6,216 nucleotides of DNA, taken from assembly GCA_025937035.1 (NCBI GenBank), contig JAICSG010000257.1:1-6216 (forward strand), in the 5' to 3' direction. A program made the position numbers and the translations under genes. The notes beneath the pieces were generated by a model that had not been told where the DNA came from, searched no databases, and saw only the letters and a program-made list of their open reading frames with translations. The DNA is from Thermoanaerobaculia bacterium (GTDB lineage Bacteria > Acidobacteriota > Thermoanaerobaculia > Multivoradales > UBA5704). Of this stretch, positions 5,391-6,216 are shown piece after piece (the first letter of the stretch is position 1; each line of letters begins with the position of its first letter).

Positions 5391-6216
5391 GCATCGACCG
5401 CTTCCTGCTGCGCCTGCCCAAGATCGAGCTGCACGTCCACCTGGAGGGGGCCATGCGCCCGGCCGTGCTGCTGGAGCTGGCGCGGCGCAACGGCATCCCC
5501 TTGCCGGCCCAGGACGAGACGGGGCTCAAGCGCTGGTTCCGCTTCACCGACTTCGAGCACTTCGTCCAGGTCTACCTCGCCTGCTCGCGGGCCTTGCGGA
5601 CCCCCGAGGACTTCCAGCTCCTGGCGCTCGACTTCCTCACGGAGCAGGCCTACCAGAACGTCCCCTACAGCGAGGTCCACTTCACCATCTCCACCCACCT
5701 GGCCAACGGCGCCAACGGCGGCGAGGTGCTCGACGCCCTGGCCGCGGCCATCGAGGAGGGGGAGCGGCGCCACGGGGTCACCCTCCGGCTGATTCCGGAC
5801 ATCGTGCGCAACGTGGGCGTCGAGCCCGCGGACCAGACCCTCGAATGGGCCCTCGCCGGCCGGAAGCGGGGGGTGGTGGCGGCCCTGGGGCTCTCGGGGA
5901 GCGAGCGGCTCTATCCCAACGAGCCCTTCCGGGAGCACTTCGCCGCGGCGAAACGGGAGGGGCTCCACCGGGTGGCCCACGCCGGGGAGCACGCCGGGCC
6001 GGAGTCGATCCGCTCGGTCCTCCAGGTCTGCGACGCCGAGCGCATCGGCCTCGGCGTGCGGGCGGTCGAGGACCCCACGCTGGTGGAGGAGCTGCGGGCG
6101 GCCCAGTTCCCCCTGGTGGTCTGCCCGACCTCCAACGTCTGCCTGGGCGTGGCCCCAGACCTGGCCGAGCACCCGTTCAACCAGCTCTACCGGTCGGGGC
6201 TGGCACTGTCGGTCAA
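5387..6216 (+). CDS. add: Adenosine deaminase family protein, partial, with a substituted active-site histidine
   Basis: The first 276 residues are present and the right window edge removes the C-terminus. The amidohydrolase-superfamily deaminase motifs are clear: LPKIELHVHLEGAMRP (10-25) with metal ligands His16 and His18, and VAHAGEHAGPESI (196-208) with metal ligand His198 and catalytic Glu201. Next come RIGLGVRAVEDP (219-230) and VVCPTSNVCLGV (244-255). The sequence stops at LALSV, just before the expected N-x-DDP segment with the last metal ligand Asp. In mouse ADA the third motif is RIGHG with catalytic His238. The spacing from His198 to Leu222 (24) equals that from His214 to His238, so Leu222 occupies that site. 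The family hydrolytically deaminates adenosine or deoxyadenosine. Relatives act on 6-aminodeoxyfutalosine in menaquinone synthesis or on adenine, so the substrate is open. The start overlaps coaD by ATGA (5387-5390) and has no good ribosome binding site, implying coupling; family N-termini support this start. Confidence 0.85.
   Translation, partial: MSIDRFLLRLPKIELHVHLEGAMRPAVLLELARRNGIPLPAQDETGLKRWFRFTDFEHFVQVYLACSRALRTPEDFQLLALDFLTEQAYQNVPYSEVHFTISTHLANGANGGEVLDALAAAIEEGERRHGVTLRLIPDIVRNVGVEPADQTLEWALAGRKRGVVAALGLSGSERLYPNEPFREHFAAAKREGLHRVAHAGEHAGPESIRSVLQVCDAERIGLGVRAVEDPTLVEELRAAQFPLVVCPTSNVCLGVAPDLAEHPFNQLYRSGLALSV

Overview
The window is a very GC-rich, gene-dense stretch with five consecutive genes on the + strand. 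Three of the four junctions are 4-bp ATGA overlaps and the fourth is a 25-bp gap, so one transcript is likely. The organism is probably a Gram-negative-type bacterium from a high-GC deep lineage. Acidobacteriota or a neighbouring phylum is my best guess, based on the base composition, the exported SpoIVB-type (S55) protein without sporulation genes, and the large exported propeller/Ig-like protein. This assignment is inference. I saw no mobile element, CRISPR array, tRNA or rRNA.

Layout: positions 1-99 hold a perfect 12-bp inverted repeat and the ribosome binding site of the first gene. Then follow tsaC (100-735, threonylcarbamoyl-AMP synthase for tRNA t6A), an exported SpoIVB S55-domain protein (732-2624), an exported seven-bladed beta-propeller protein with C-terminal Ig-like modules (2650-4878), coaD (4875-5390, phosphopantetheine adenylyltransferase), and an adenosine-deaminase-family gene cut by the right edge (5387 to beyond 6216).

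Three cytoplasmic housekeeping genes (tRNA modification, coenzyme A synthesis, purine-type deamination) therefore flank two secreted, adjacent genes of unassigned role. The exported pair is the least understood part. The S55 protein carries the catalytic serine segment (GMSGSP) before the histidine segment (AFGHPF), the reverse of Bacillus SpoIVB, and the flanking sequence fits a circular permutation of the domain. The propeller protein could be its partner or substrate, but only adjacency supports that. A second oddity is the deaminase, in which the active-site histidine of the family RIGHG motif reads as leucine (RIGLG), a single-base difference.
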